The notes under the pieces are model-generated. The model worked only from the letters and a program-made list of their open reading frames with translations. It was not told where the DNA came from and did not search any database. Source: Brasilonema sennae CENA114 (GTDB lineage: Bacteria > Cyanobacteriota > Cyanobacteriia > Cyanobacteriales > Nostocaceae). Taken from it: 64,000 nucleotides of DNA. The stretch is taken from assembly GCF_006968745.1 (NCBI RefSeq), contig NZ_CP030120.1, forward strand, positions 84,954 to 148,953, written 5' to 3'. The stretch's first letter is position 1, and each line of letters begins with the position of its first letter. The translations under genes and the position numbers were made by a program. Below are positions 8,268 to 17,101 of this stretch, one piece after another.

Positions 8268-8735
8268 TTAAGAAATGGTTTGATTTTGTTTGTAAGAAGT
8301 GCCACAGTAAGGGCAAAATTTAAATTTCAGCGACATAATAGGTTCATTGCAACTAACACAACGATTCCGTAAGGCTGTAGCACAAGCAAAGCAATACTTC
8401 GACCGTAAGTCAGTCCACATTTGGTCAGGGGTGGTTCCTGGAGTCCAACATTTCGGACAAAATTTTAACGTAGCTATTGTTTCTGGAGAGACTTTCTTCG
8501 CCGCTGCATCCAGGTACTCCGGTGGTATTCCCAACGCAGAAGCCAGACCACTTTTAGCCTTTTGATTGAGCCTATTCGTTTGTCCACCCTCAATTTTGCG
8601 GATTGTCTGGATATGTATTCCAGCTTTGAAACTCAACTCTTTTTGGGTTAAGGAAAGCTGACCCCGCAATCTCTGGACGTAATTAGCAAGCCCTTCTTCC
8701 CCCTTTGGAAGCGTCGAATGTTTTGTTACAACCAT
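8268..8735 (-). CDS. XRE-type regulator with two zinc ribbons
   Basis: The product, about 155 residues from the ATG at 8735, has an N-terminal helix-turn-helix (LRGQLSLTQKELSFKAGIHI, then QTIRKIEGGQTNRLN) of the XRE/Cro class. Two zinc-ribbon halves follow: CPKCWTPG with CFAC, and CVSC with CPYCG. A TTG three bases upstream is a less likely start. It is divergent from the tyrosine recombinase at 8823 and follows the Tn3 transposase start, so it probably controls one or both. The spacing to the transposase fragment (23 bases) suggests one transcript. Confidence 0.75.
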   Translation of the reverse strand: MVVTKHSTLPKGEEGLANYVQRLRGQLSLTQKELSFKAGIHIQTIRKIEGGQTNRLNQKAKSGLASALGIPPEYLDAAAKKVSPETIATLKFCPKCWTPGTTPDQMWTDLRSKYCFACATALRNRCVSCNEPIMSLKFKFCPYCGTSYKQNQTIS

Positions 8736-8822
8736 CAAAATATATCTAAAAATATATTTGTTAATGATAATTTAATAAATATACTTTTATTCAAATAAAT
8801 TGCAAAAAGCCCCTCTAAAGTA
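8736..8822. promoter_or_regulatory. Divergent AT-rich control region with palindrome
   Basis: The short spacer between the XRE gene and the recombinase is very AT-rich and holds the palindrome AAATATAT...ATATATTT at 8738-8759. By position it could be the XRE operator or the core crossover site of a TnpI-type resolution system. No further structure can be assigned with confidence. Confidence 0.45.
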
Positions 8823-9716
8823 ATGATAACTTTAGCAGCTTTAGCCACCGAGTTTTTAGAACGTCCGGGACTAGCCAAAAGTACTCTACGTTCCTATGAG
8901 TCTACGATTATCCCCTTACTCAAGCAGTATGGTCGATGGTCAATAGAAATCATCGACCGACAAATTTTAGTAGAATATCTCAATCATCTAACTGATGTTT
9001 CCTATACTACCCACCACCGTCATCAAGCTGTCATCACGGCTTTGTTCAATTTTGCTGTTGATATGGGATATCTCAAATCCAATCCGGTTGCAGGACTCAC
9101 AAGACGCAAACCCAGTCAAAACAAAGGAGAATATGCTACGGATGAACTAGTGCGTTATCTTACTCCTAACCAATTAAGTATCCTGTATCGCATTATCAAA
9201 AAAGATGCGCGGATGTTTGCACTGGTGCGTTTGTTGCATACCAGTGGCGCTAGGATTACTGAGGTATTGGCTCTAAATTTAGATGACATAGACTTCAACA
9301 CCCGGAAATTTCAGGTTATTGGGAAAGGCAACAAGCAACGGTGGTGTTTTTACAGTGAAGTAGCGAATCAGAGTCTAAATCACTACATCAAATATTATCG
9401 GCACCCCAATCATCCAGCGCTGTTTACTGCTCAACAGCCAAAGACTTTAGAAGTCTCCCGCCTTTCATACCGTATGATGCATAAGTCCTGGACAAATCTA
9501 ATTGGGAAAACTCCAGAACTCCAAGAAATTCGTATTCACGACCTACGGCACACTTTTGCTACAGAGCGAGTGGGATTAATGGGGATTGAAGAACTTAGGG
9601 CGCTTATGGGACATGAAAGCATTCAGACAACATTACGGTATCAAGAAGTAACGTCACAACGTGCTGAAGAAGTAGCACAATTAGCGTTTAAGAGTCTGCC
9701 TAATTTTTCCGAATAA
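8823..9716 (+). CDS. Tyrosine recombinase (XerC/TnpI-like)
   Basis: A 297-residue integrase-family recombinase with an N-terminal SAM-like core-binding domain (FLERPGLAKSTLRSYESTI) and a C-terminal catalytic domain. The catalytic set is visible: Arg in HTSGARITEVLAL, Lys in VIGKGNKQRW, His-x-x-Arg in IHDLRHTFATE, His in LMGHES and the nucleophilic Tyr in TTLRYQEVT. It cuts and rejoins DNA at a short crossover site. With a Tn3 transposase fragment next door it probably served as cointegrate resolvase. The gene appears intact. Confidence 0.9.
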   Translation: MITLAALATEFLERPGLAKSTLRSYESTIIPLLKQYGRWSIEIIDRQILVEYLNHLTDVSYTTHHRHQAVITALFNFAVDMGYLKSNPVAGLTRRKPSQNKGEYATDELVRYLTPNQLSILYRIIKKDARMFALVRLLHTSGARITEVLALNLDDIDFNTRKFQVIGKGNKQRWCFYSEVANQSLNHYIKYYRHPNHPALFTAQQPKTLEVSRLSYRMMHKSWTNLIGKTPELQEIRIHDLRHTFATERVGLMGIEELRALMGHESIQTTLRYQEVTSQRAEEVAQLAFKSLPNFSE

Positions 9717-9889
9717 TTTCGGTATGTAACTTTCTTTTATACAATAACTAATACTTTTTATAAAAACTTAAATTCAAGGTGCAGAGAATACATACTACTC
9801 TGCACCAACAAACTGAGGGTAAACAGTTTTCAACCAGTAGCTTATTATACAAGTATTAGTTAACTCACTTGTTTCCAGGTCTGAAACAA

Positions 9890-10183
9890 TTGTAGGACAA
9901 CGGTTTCAGCCTTAGCGTACAATTTTCCCGTTTTGGCACGGTGATGCCAGACACTTTATTTTGGTATTCTGTGCCTATACTTTTATTCTTTGGCATCAGA
10001 TGACAGGCGGCTTAAGGCGCAGGTGGGCAAACAAACCTTTGAACACTTTTACTGAAGCTTTAGAGGCTTTCAGAACAGCCATGTCTTATCGATTTTTCGA
10101 TTGGCTGACCCTAAATCGTGACCTGTTCGCTTCTTATAAAGCCAGTTTGGGCTATATTTGGGCTTGATTTTTGTTTAAGTCCC
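9890..10183 (+). pseudogene. IS transposase C-terminal remnant with right end
   Basis: A frame ending at 10167 carries TEALEAFRTAMSYRFFDWLT and FASYKASLGYIWA, the end of a cyanobacterial DDE transposase (IS4/IS701-like). Upstream, similar coding is broken by stops. Fifteen bases after the stop comes TTTGTTTAAGTCCC (to 10183), which matches the terminal repeat of the small element at 30043-30221 and probably marks the right end of the IS. The left part is gone. Confidence 0.55.
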
Positions 10184-10674
10184 AATAGGTGTATTTGGAG
10201 TCAAAACTCAGCAAAACTGTTGCCCACTCTGCCAAATTTTTACCCCTTAGGCTGACAGCGTGACAAAGAGTCTGACGTGTTTGAAAGCTAAGTTTCTTCG
10301 ATTGGTGCTATGGAAGTTAAGCTTAGAAGCTTTCCTTCTAGATCCTTATATAGCTGCAAAAACATTCTTTTTTTAAGTGCAGCTTTAAACCCACAACGCG
10401 CATTTTTTATCACTGTTAAGCGTTCCCACATGAGCTGTTCCCTACCCCGTTGGCGCAGCCGCCCTGCAAGGGCTAGGGGTTTTGTAAAATTATAAGCATC
10501 CTGACCGATTTCTACTCTCAAGTTTTTATAATGGCTACAAACTGCATAATTACTTTGCTTTGCTCTCTATAAGTTTAGTAAAGCTAAAATCACACAAACC
10601 AAGGCAATGTAGTTAATACTTACATATTGTGTACATTCAGTTTGTTGTTTACCACTAGGGAGAAAAAAACCAAG
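10184..10674. other. Intergenic region before the sigma-like gene
   Basis: No gene is supported. A short GC-rich dispersed repeat (GGCGCAGCCGCCCTGCAAGG) lies at about 10451-10472 and creates spurious reverse frames. The AT-rich 100 bases before 10675 probably hold the promoter of the following operon; AGGGAG lies about ten bases before the ATG. Confidence 0.4.
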
Positions 10675-12321
10675 ATGCTTAATTTTACCAAATTGGACAG
10701 TATCCCTGTACTACCAAAGCGGGATAATAATTTTAATAAATTTTCTACCTGTATTGTGATATACAACCAAAATAATCGATTAACCTTGCAATGGAAACAT
10801 CAACCTTCTCTGCAACGTAATTTGAAGTTATATGAAGCAAAACATGAAGAGTTTTATAATTTATTCTGCCAGCAGGATAAAGGGATAGATGTAGCACATT
10901 TTTGGCGTCAGATAGCACTTAACGAATCACAATTAATAGCAGACTGGGAGCCAGAGAATAAAACACAACTTGCCTATGAACATTTAGCAAGTTACTTTGA
11001 GGAAAGATGCTATTGGACTGCTAAAGATTTATCTAAAAACTGTAACGCCAATTCTTGGGAAGAATATTTGTATCTTGCTAGATTGCTAGTTTACAATCCG
11101 CTGAAATTAAGGGATATTTTAGTTAAATATAATTCCCAGAATGCGAATTTAGATACATATATAGGTCACGCCTTGACAAATCATATTAAATCCTCAGCAA
11201 AGGTAAGTCAATTTTCGCGCTGGCGATTGCTATATAAGAAAAGTGATAAAGAACTAAAAGAAGCACTAGAAGTATTAGGGATTGGAGAACCAAAAATTTC
11301 GCAATTTATTTTTGCTAGAAAATATTTTAAACAAGTTTATTTAGTTAACAAAATTAAAAATTCGGCGAGAAGTACAGGTAAAAAATGGATAGATCCAGAC
11401 CAAGAATATTTTGAACAATCTGCTCAATGTTATAACGCAGAAAAAGTATTACCAACCGCACCTCATGAGGTATCTGCTAACCCTACTAAAGTGACCGCAA
11501 AACAAATTCAATATTGGATGGAGATTTGCATTAGAGCCTTAGAAAATTATCCGAAGTCAATTTTACCGAAGTTTTCACTTGATGCTTTGCAGTCTGATAG
11601 TATGATAGCTAAATCAGAATCACAGGCTGATGTTGTGAAAGTTGAATGGCAAAGCATATCAGCCATTGAAGAGACAAGTGAAAATCAAGAATATCTCATA
11701 AAGAAAGCTAACTCGGTTTTATCTGAGCAACTGCAAGCGATGAAACCAGATTATCAGAAAATTTTACTTCTCTATTATGGTTTCGGACTCAATCAAAAAC
11801 AGCTAGCGAATAGACTGGGAATTAATCAAAGTACAATTTCTCGTTATCTTGCGAAATCCACAATCCAATTACTGGAAACCTTAGCAAGAATTTCTCAACC
11901 TCAACAATGGGTTCAACAGTATGTAGAAAAATGGTTAGAAAGAGAGTACCACGCACCTGTACATTCAGACTTGATTCAAGCAGCTTTGGTGTCAGGTATC
12001 AAGAAGTTAACAAGCGAAGAGCGCGAGATTTTACAACTTTATTACGGACAGCGAATGGATGAGGACAAAGTTGCTTCTCATTTAGGTATTCATCTTGATG
12101 AAATAACTAGAAGACTTACCAAGGCAAGAAATCAATTGCAATATAAGTTGATGCATGAGATAAATATTTTGATCAAAGAGTATTTAGAAAAATGGTTAAG
12201 CAACTACTATAAATCTCTAGTTCAATCAGTTTTAAAAACTGTATCGAAATCTGGGAAGAAAGAAATAGAGCTAGAAGAGAAGATTTCCTTGCTTGAGATA
12301 TACATTCAGAATAAATACTAG
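10675..12321 (+). CDS. Sigma-70-like protein with two region-4 helix-turn-helix domains
   Basis: The likely start is ATG 10675, preceded by AGGGAG; an upstream TTG at 10627 lacks such a site. The protein has about 548 residues. Residues about 364-402 (LLLYYGFGLNQKQLANRLGI, NQSTISRYL) form one sigma region-4 helix-turn-helix, and 452-489 (EREILQLYYGQRMDEDKVAS) a second. The N-terminal half has aromatic-rich helices as in the cyanobacterial sigma-like proteins found beside DUF1822 and CHAT genes. A clear region 2 (-10 recognition) was not identified, so it may be a regulator rather than a true sigma factor. DUF1822 follows after 31 bases. Confidence 0.75.
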   Translation: MLNFTKLDSIPVLPKRDNNFNKFSTCIVIYNQNNRLTLQWKHQPSLQRNLKLYEAKHEEFYNLFCQQDKGIDVAHFWRQIALNESQLIADWEPENKTQLAYEHLASYFEERCYWTAKDLSKNCNANSWEEYLYLARLLVYNPLKLRDILVKYNSQNANLDTYIGHALTNHIKSSAKVSQFSRWRLLYKKSDKELKEALEVLGIGEPKISQFIFARKYFKQVYLVNKIKNSARSTGKKWIDPDQEYFEQSAQCYNAEKVLPTAPHEVSANPTKVTAKQIQYWMEICIRALENYPKSILPKFSLDALQSDSMIAKSESQADVVKVEWQSISAIEETSENQEYLIKKANSVLSEQLQAMKPDYQKILLLYYGFGLNQKQLANRLGINQSTISRYLAKSTIQLLETLARISQPQQWVQQYVEKWLEREYHAPVHSDLIQAALVSGIKKLTSEEREILQLYYGQRMDEDKVASHLGIHLDEITRRLTKARNQLQYKLMHEINILIKEYLEKWLSNYYKSLVQSVLKTVSKSGKKEIELEEKISLLEIYIQNKY

Positions 12322-12352
12322 CTAGCTAAGATTGATTAAGAGAGAGGAAAAA

Positions 12353-13636
12353 ATGTTAACTTTATCAGATTTCGTAAATATTGACACTGAGCATATTTGG
12401 TTGCAGTTAGAAAGAGACACACAAGAAGAAGCATGGCAGTTTTCTCAGTGTCACTCGAATCCAATTGCTTGTTACAATGCTTATCTCAATCGCGTCTGCT
12501 TGAGTCACTTACTGAATTGGTTTCAAGAACGGCTGACAGAAGAATCTACGTTACACGCAGAGGTATTTCCTTGTGAGGAAAGCTTACCTAGTCTTTTAGA
12601 AATAGTCAATGGCACAGCAATTAAGGTGGGTGAAATCCGGATAGTGTTAGTACCAACTGAAATTCTAGATATAGAAGAATTGCGTGTACCGCAGGAATGG
12701 ATAGATATTAACAGTTGGGCGGCTGACTATTACATCTCGGTGCAGGTAAATTTAGATGAAGATGATGATGATTCGAGTATGCGGTTATGTGGGTTTACCA
12801 CTCATCGTCAATTGAAGAACCAAGGCAGATATAACGAGAGCGATCGCACTTATTCTTTACCCATAGAACAGTTAACTGAAAACTTCACCTTGCTGTTTGC
12901 TACACTGGGACTGCATTGGCAAGAACAACTTCCACCTACAGTTACTTTGTCAGCAGTAGAAGCCCAAAACTTATTACAGACATTGAGCGATACATCTGTT
13001 TATTCTCCCAGATTGCGTTTTGATGTACCATTTGCTCAGTGGGCGGCACTCATTTCCAACGAACAATGGCGACAACAACTATATAATCAACGTTTAGGTG
13101 AAGAGAAAAATACCGTATCTACAGCAGAGACATCCTCACCACTAAATACAGAAGCAGTAAATTCCATTCCTGTAGACTCTCCACTTAAAAATGTGAACCT
13201 CAGTCAATGGTTCCAACAGATATTTGCAGCAGGTTGGCAATCTATTGATGAAGTTTTAAATTCACAGCTAGGAAATTTAGCATTTGAGTTCAGAAGTTCT
13301 TCCACAGCTAAGAAAACAGGTGTCAATGGAGTTAAACTTATTGATTTAGGGATGCAATTGGGAGGGCAATCTCTAGCACTAATGCTTGCTCTTTCTCAGG
13401 AAGCAGATCAAAAAATTGGTATTCTTGTACAAGTTCATCCGACTGGTAATGAGAAATATCTACCGCAAAATCTCAAACTTCTGCTTTTAGAATCAAATAA
13501 CATTTTACAACAAATTCAATCGAGAAGTCGAGATAGCTACATTCAACTTAATCGTTTTAAAGGTTTAACTGGAACCAGCTTTTCTATCAAGCTGATTCTT
13601 AATGATTCCAGCATGATCGAAAATTTCTCTATTTGA
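12353..13636 (+). CDS. DUF1822 family protein
   Basis: The chosen start is ATG 12353 with AGAGAGG upstream; a TTG at 12332 is in frame. The protein of about 427 residues matches the cyanobacterial DUF1822 family: an opening LSDFVNIDTEHIWLQLERDT and repeated tryptophan/glutamine blocks (YNAYLNRVCLSHLLNWFQER, DINSWAADYYISVQVNLDED). A C-terminal half (LIDLGMQLGGQSLALMLALS, IGILVQVHPTG, LPQNLKLLLLE) looks like the CHAT-neighbour module. The function is unknown. It lies in one run with the sigma-like gene and before the CHAT-CHASE2 gene, a recurrent cyanobacterial arrangement. Confidence 0.8.
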   Translation: MLTLSDFVNIDTEHIWLQLERDTQEEAWQFSQCHSNPIACYNAYLNRVCLSHLLNWFQERLTEESTLHAEVFPCEESLPSLLEIVNGTAIKVGEIRIVLVPTEILDIEELRVPQEWIDINSWAADYYISVQVNLDEDDDDSSMRLCGFTTHRQLKNQGRYNESDRTYSLPIEQLTENFTLLFATLGLHWQEQLPPTVTLSAVEAQNLLQTLSDTSVYSPRLRFDVPFAQWAALISNEQWRQQLYNQRLGEEKNTVSTAETSSPLNTEAVNSIPVDSPLKNVNLSQWFQQIFAAGWQSIDEVLNSQLGNLAFEFRSSSTAKKTGVNGVKLIDLGMQLGGQSLALMLALSQEADQKIGILVQVHPTGNEKYLPQNLKLLLLESNNILQQIQSRSRDSYIQLNRFKGLTGTSFSIKLILNDSSMIENFSI

Positions 13637-13680
13637 AATTATGTCAATTTCGGGTGATTACTTGTAAGAAAATTTCTTAA

Positions 13681-13724
13681 TGTAGGTTGGAGAGGCAGCG
13701 CAAATGACAGCTTTCCAACCTACA
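13681..13724. repeat. Dispersed hairpin TGTAGGTTGG...CCAACCTACA
   Basis: A ten-base inverted repeat with a 24-base loop lies between DUF1822 and the CHAT-CHASE2 gene. It is a common intergenic cyanobacterial hairpin and could end the upstream transcript. The spacer after it (13725-13863) is AT-rich and may carry a promoter. Confidence 0.65.
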
Positions 13725-13863
13725 GATATTATAAGTGTTTAAGCGAATCTGATATTAGCTAATTGGTATTTTAAAGTCATGAGATATTAACAAATAAACA
13801 CTTTTAATATATATTAAAATGGTCTGTATTCTGTCCAGACTCATAGCTGACTTATAATTAAAT

Positions 13864-16191
13864 ATGAGTAAGTTAATTGTTATCAACTTAGAAAAAGGTA
13901 ACTTAAACGATGGCTTTTCTCCTGTGACTACACAATTGTGGGAAACTAATAACTCTCGCCCAATAAAATTTACAGGTAGTTTACCTCCTGCACCAGAAAT
14001 TACTGAACTCTATAAACGCTTTCAATTAATATATCAGGCACTTCATCAACGATTACTGCGTTCTGGACTTGAAATAGAATTGACTGGTTTAAATAACGTT
14101 AGTGAAGTCGATTTTAGCGAAGTTCAAGAACAGTTATATGAAGCAATCAATTCTTGGTTCAATTCTGATTTATTTCGCCCAATCGACCAAGAATTACGAG
14201 GGCGATTGGCTTTAGACGAAGAATTTCAGGTCATTATTGAAGCAAGTGATAGTCTCCTACGACGGCTACCTTGGCATTTGTGGAATTTTATTGAACGTTA
14301 TCAATTATGTGAAGTAGCCATAAGTACTCCAAAATATGAGCGCGTGAAATCATTACCCAAACTGAAAATAAATCAAGTGAGAATTTTGGCAGTTTTGGGT
14401 AATAGTGAAGGAATTGATGTCCAAGAAGATAGAAAAATTCTCGAACAATTGCCCCATGCATCAACGGTGTTTTTAGTAGAGCCTTCACGTCAGGAGTTGG
14501 ATAGATGGCTTTGGAACGAACAAGGATGGGATATTTTATTTTTTGCAGGACACAGTTATAGCCAAGGTGATAAAGGTAAGATACATATAAATTCAACCAG
14601 CAGTTTAACAATAAGCGAGTTCAAATATGCGTTAAAATATGCAATTGCACGCGGTTTAAAAATTGCTATTTTCAATTCATGTAATGGGTTAGAATTAGCA
14701 AAAAAGTTAACTGATTTGCACATCTCCCAAATTATTGTTATGCGGGAGGATATACCAGATTTAGTTGCACAAGAATTTGTCAAACATTTTTTGGGAGCTT
14801 TTTCTGGTGGTCAATCTTTTTATTTAGCGGTGCGTTACGCACGCTCAAGATTGCAGGGTTTGGAAGATGATTTTCCTGGTGCTTCTTGGTTACCTGTGAT
14901 TTGTCAAAATCCAGCGGAAGAGACTCTCACTTGGCAAGAATTATGTGGTCAAACTAACACAACTCCTCCCCCTAAATTGACAGTGCGGAATCTACAAACC
15001 GCATTGATAGTGAGTGTCATCATAACTGGCTTCATTGTGGGAGTGCGATCACTCGGCTTTATGCAACAATGGGAACTATCAGCTTTCGACTCAATGATGC
15101 GGATGCGACCTGACGAAGGTGCGGATGAACGTCTTTTGGTGATTACTGTCACAGAAGCAGATATTCAGGCTCAAAAACAAAGACAAAAATCATCACTATC
15201 AGATATTACACTACAAGAACTATTGCAGAAATTGGAACCATACAAACCAAGAGTTATTGGTTTGGATATCTATCGAGATTTTCCGGTAGATTCTCAATAT
15301 CCAGATTTAGCAACTCGTTTGCGAACAAACAATAGCTTTATTGGTATCTGTCAAGTCAGCGGTAGTAAACAACAAGAAGTTGGGATTTCACCACCACCGG
15401 AAATTCCAACGAACCGCATAGGTTTTAGTGATGTTGTGTTTGATAGCGATTTAGTTATCCGTCGCCATCTACTATCTATGACACCAGACCTGGAATCACC
15501 TTGCAAGTCTGGCTACTCCTTTAGCTTTCAACTAGCACGACAATATCTATATCTAGATAAACGTCGCATCCAATTTCATATTACTAACGAAGGCTACTTG
15601 CAACTTGGCAAAGTCGTTTTTAAACCGATAGATGTCCCCACGGGTGCTTATCAACAATTCGATGCAAAGGGACACCAAATACTGCTCAATTATCGCTCCT
15701 CACAACAGATTGCTAAACAAGTCAGTGTCGCACAAGTCCTGAATGGTGAATTAAACCCCAACTTGGTTAAAGATAAGATTGTCCTGATTGGCGTTGACTC
15801 ACAAAGCGCTAAAGATTATTTTTTCACACCCTATAGTGCGGCGACTACCCCATACCAGGAAATTCCAGGAGTACTGCTGCACGCACATATGGTTAGTCAA
15901 ATTCTGAGTGCTGTTTTAGACCACGGACCGCTACTATGGGTTTTGCCTGCATGGGGTGAATTTCTGTGGATTGGCGGCTGGTGTTTATTAACAGGAATAG
16001 TCGCTGTATACAGTCGGTCACAATTAAAACTTGCAATTTTCATCAGTGCAGAATTACTCACTCTCTACGGTTGGTGTTTTCTCCTCTTGCTGTACGGGGG
16101 TTGGATACCCTTCCTTCCCTCTGCACTGGGATTAGTAATCACTGGAATAGGTGTAAAAAAATACGAAAGTTTATTCACAAAAAACAATTAA
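13864..16191 (+). CDS. CHAT protease - CHASE2 sensor membrane protein
   Basis: A 775-residue protein with an N-terminal CHAT (caspase-like) domain. His230 lies in FFAGHSYSQG and Cys273 in IFNSCNGLELA, the expected catalytic dyad. A membrane segment follows at about residue 380 (LIVSVIITGFIVGV), then a CHASE2 extracellular sensor domain (MRMRPDEGADERLLVITVTE, GLDIYRDFPVD, VLIGVDSQSAKDYFFTPYS). Three more hydrophobic segments end the chain. The likely topology is cytoplasmic CHAT with a periplasmic CHASE2 loop, linking an outside signal to proteolysis. The usual output kinase or cyclase is absent, so the CHAT domain may be the output. Confidence 0.88.
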   Translation: MSKLIVINLEKGNLNDGFSPVTTQLWETNNSRPIKFTGSLPPAPEITELYKRFQLIYQALHQRLLRSGLEIELTGLNNVSEVDFSEVQEQLYEAINSWFNSDLFRPIDQELRGRLALDEEFQVIIEASDSLLRRLPWHLWNFIERYQLCEVAISTPKYERVKSLPKLKINQVRILAVLGNSEGIDVQEDRKILEQLPHASTVFLVEPSRQELDRWLWNEQGWDILFFAGHSYSQGDKGKIHINSTSSLTISEFKYALKYAIARGLKIAIFNSCNGLELAKKLTDLHISQIIVMREDIPDLVAQEFVKHFLGAFSGGQSFYLAVRYARSRLQGLEDDFPGASWLPVICQNPAEETLTWQELCGQTNTTPPPKLTVRNLQTALIVSVIITGFIVGVRSLGFMQQWELSAFDSMMRMRPDEGADERLLVITVTEADIQAQKQRQKSSLSDITLQELLQKLEPYKPRVIGLDIYRDFPVDSQYPDLATRLRTNNSFIGICQVSGSKQQEVGISPPPEIPTNRIGFSDVVFDSDLVIRRHLLSMTPDLESPCKSGYSFSFQLARQYLYLDKRRIQFHITNEGYLQLGKVVFKPIDVPTGAYQQFDAKGHQILLNYRSSQQIAKQVSVAQVLNGELNPNLVKDKIVLIGVDSQSAKDYFFTPYSAATTPYQEIPGVLLHAHMVSQILSAVLDHGPLLWVLPAWGEFLWIGGWCLLTGIVAVYSRSQLKLAIFISAELLTLYGWCFLLLLYGGWIPFLPSALGLVITGIGVKKYESLFTKNN

Positions 16192-16226
16192 CAAAAAAAT
16201 AACTGTAAACGATTGAGAATTGAATT

Positions 16227-17045
16227 ATGACTACAAGTAGCTTTCTTTCACCACAAACTGCATTATTGTTGAGTACCACCTTTCTACTAGTTAGTTTCAC
16301 GCAATTAGCAGCACAATCTCAGCAATTAAATACCCCAAGAATACGTTTTGTTCAGCCAACCTTAGAAAAGCAACCAGAAAATCGGGGTGCACCGAGAGAC
16401 AGAAAAGGTGCAGGAACTCGCGGTGATTGTCCAGTTGCGAACAAACCTCTCACAGCCTTGGTTCCTTTGATGTCAAAAACCGCAAATCAGAAGCAAGTCA
16501 CAACAGGCACAGCCAACACACAATATGTTTTAAGCTTAACTACATCTGAACATCCAACTTTTTGGTTTTACGTTCCCTATGTACCCAAGAATATAAACTC
16601 AGTAAAATTTGTCTTGCTGGATGAAAAAAATAACTCTGTCACCAAACAACCAATTCCGATTACTCTATCCAACACGCCCGGAGTCATTAGCGTTAACCTT
16701 CCCACAACAGAGATACCGCTCAAAATTGGACAATATTATCACTGGTACTTTTTGATTGATTGTAACCCTCAAAGTCGGTCAGATGACATCGCAGTTGAGG
16801 GATTAGTGCAACGCATCGCCCCGAAAGATGAGTTAATACGTCGCCAAAAGACAGCAACACCACGTCAACAAGTTGCCCTTTATGCTCAAGCAGGGATATG
16901 GCAAGATGCTGTAACGACTTTAGGAGAACTTAGGCGTGCTAAACCCCAAGATGCAACGTTGAAGGCTGATTGGAAAGATTTGTTGGAGTCTGTGGGATTA
17001 GAAGATATAGCTACGGAGGCGATCGCACCTTGTTGTACTCCTTAA
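16227..17045 (+). CDS. DUF928 family protein, probably exported
   Basis: A 272-residue protein with an N-terminal hydrophobic segment (TALLLSTTFLLVSFTQLAAQ) that fits a signal peptide. The body matches DUF928: CPVANKPLTALVP, TFWFYVPY, LSNTPGVISVNLP, IGQYYHWYFLIDC and a C-terminal AVEGLVQRI with VALYAQAGIWQDAVTTLGEL. Two cysteines (in GDCPVAN and LIDCNPQ) could pair in the periplasm. The gene sits between CHAT-CHASE2 and the hemagglutinin-type gene. A truncated duplicate of its 3' end lies at 22844-23101. Function unknown. Confidence 0.82.
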   Translation: MTTSSFLSPQTALLLSTTFLLVSFTQLAAQSQQLNTPRIRFVQPTLEKQPENRGAPRDRKGAGTRGDCPVANKPLTALVPLMSKTANQKQVTTGTANTQYVLSLTTSEHPTFWFYVPYVPKNINSVKFVLLDEKNNSVTKQPIPITLSNTPGVISVNLPTTEIPLKIGQYYHWYFLIDCNPQSRSDDIAVEGLVQRIAPKDELIRRQKTATPRQQVALYAQAGIWQDAVTTLGELRRAKPQDATLKADWKDLLESVGLEDIATEAIAPCCTP

Positions 17046-17101
17046 CATGGGCATACGGCATTGGACTGCGAAAACTTTTTCTACTTATTTAGAGGGATGT
17101 A

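Noticed and set aside
10288..10521. 77-codon reverse frame before the sigma-like gene
   Set aside because: It contains the dispersed GC-rich repeat and looks like intergenic sequence.
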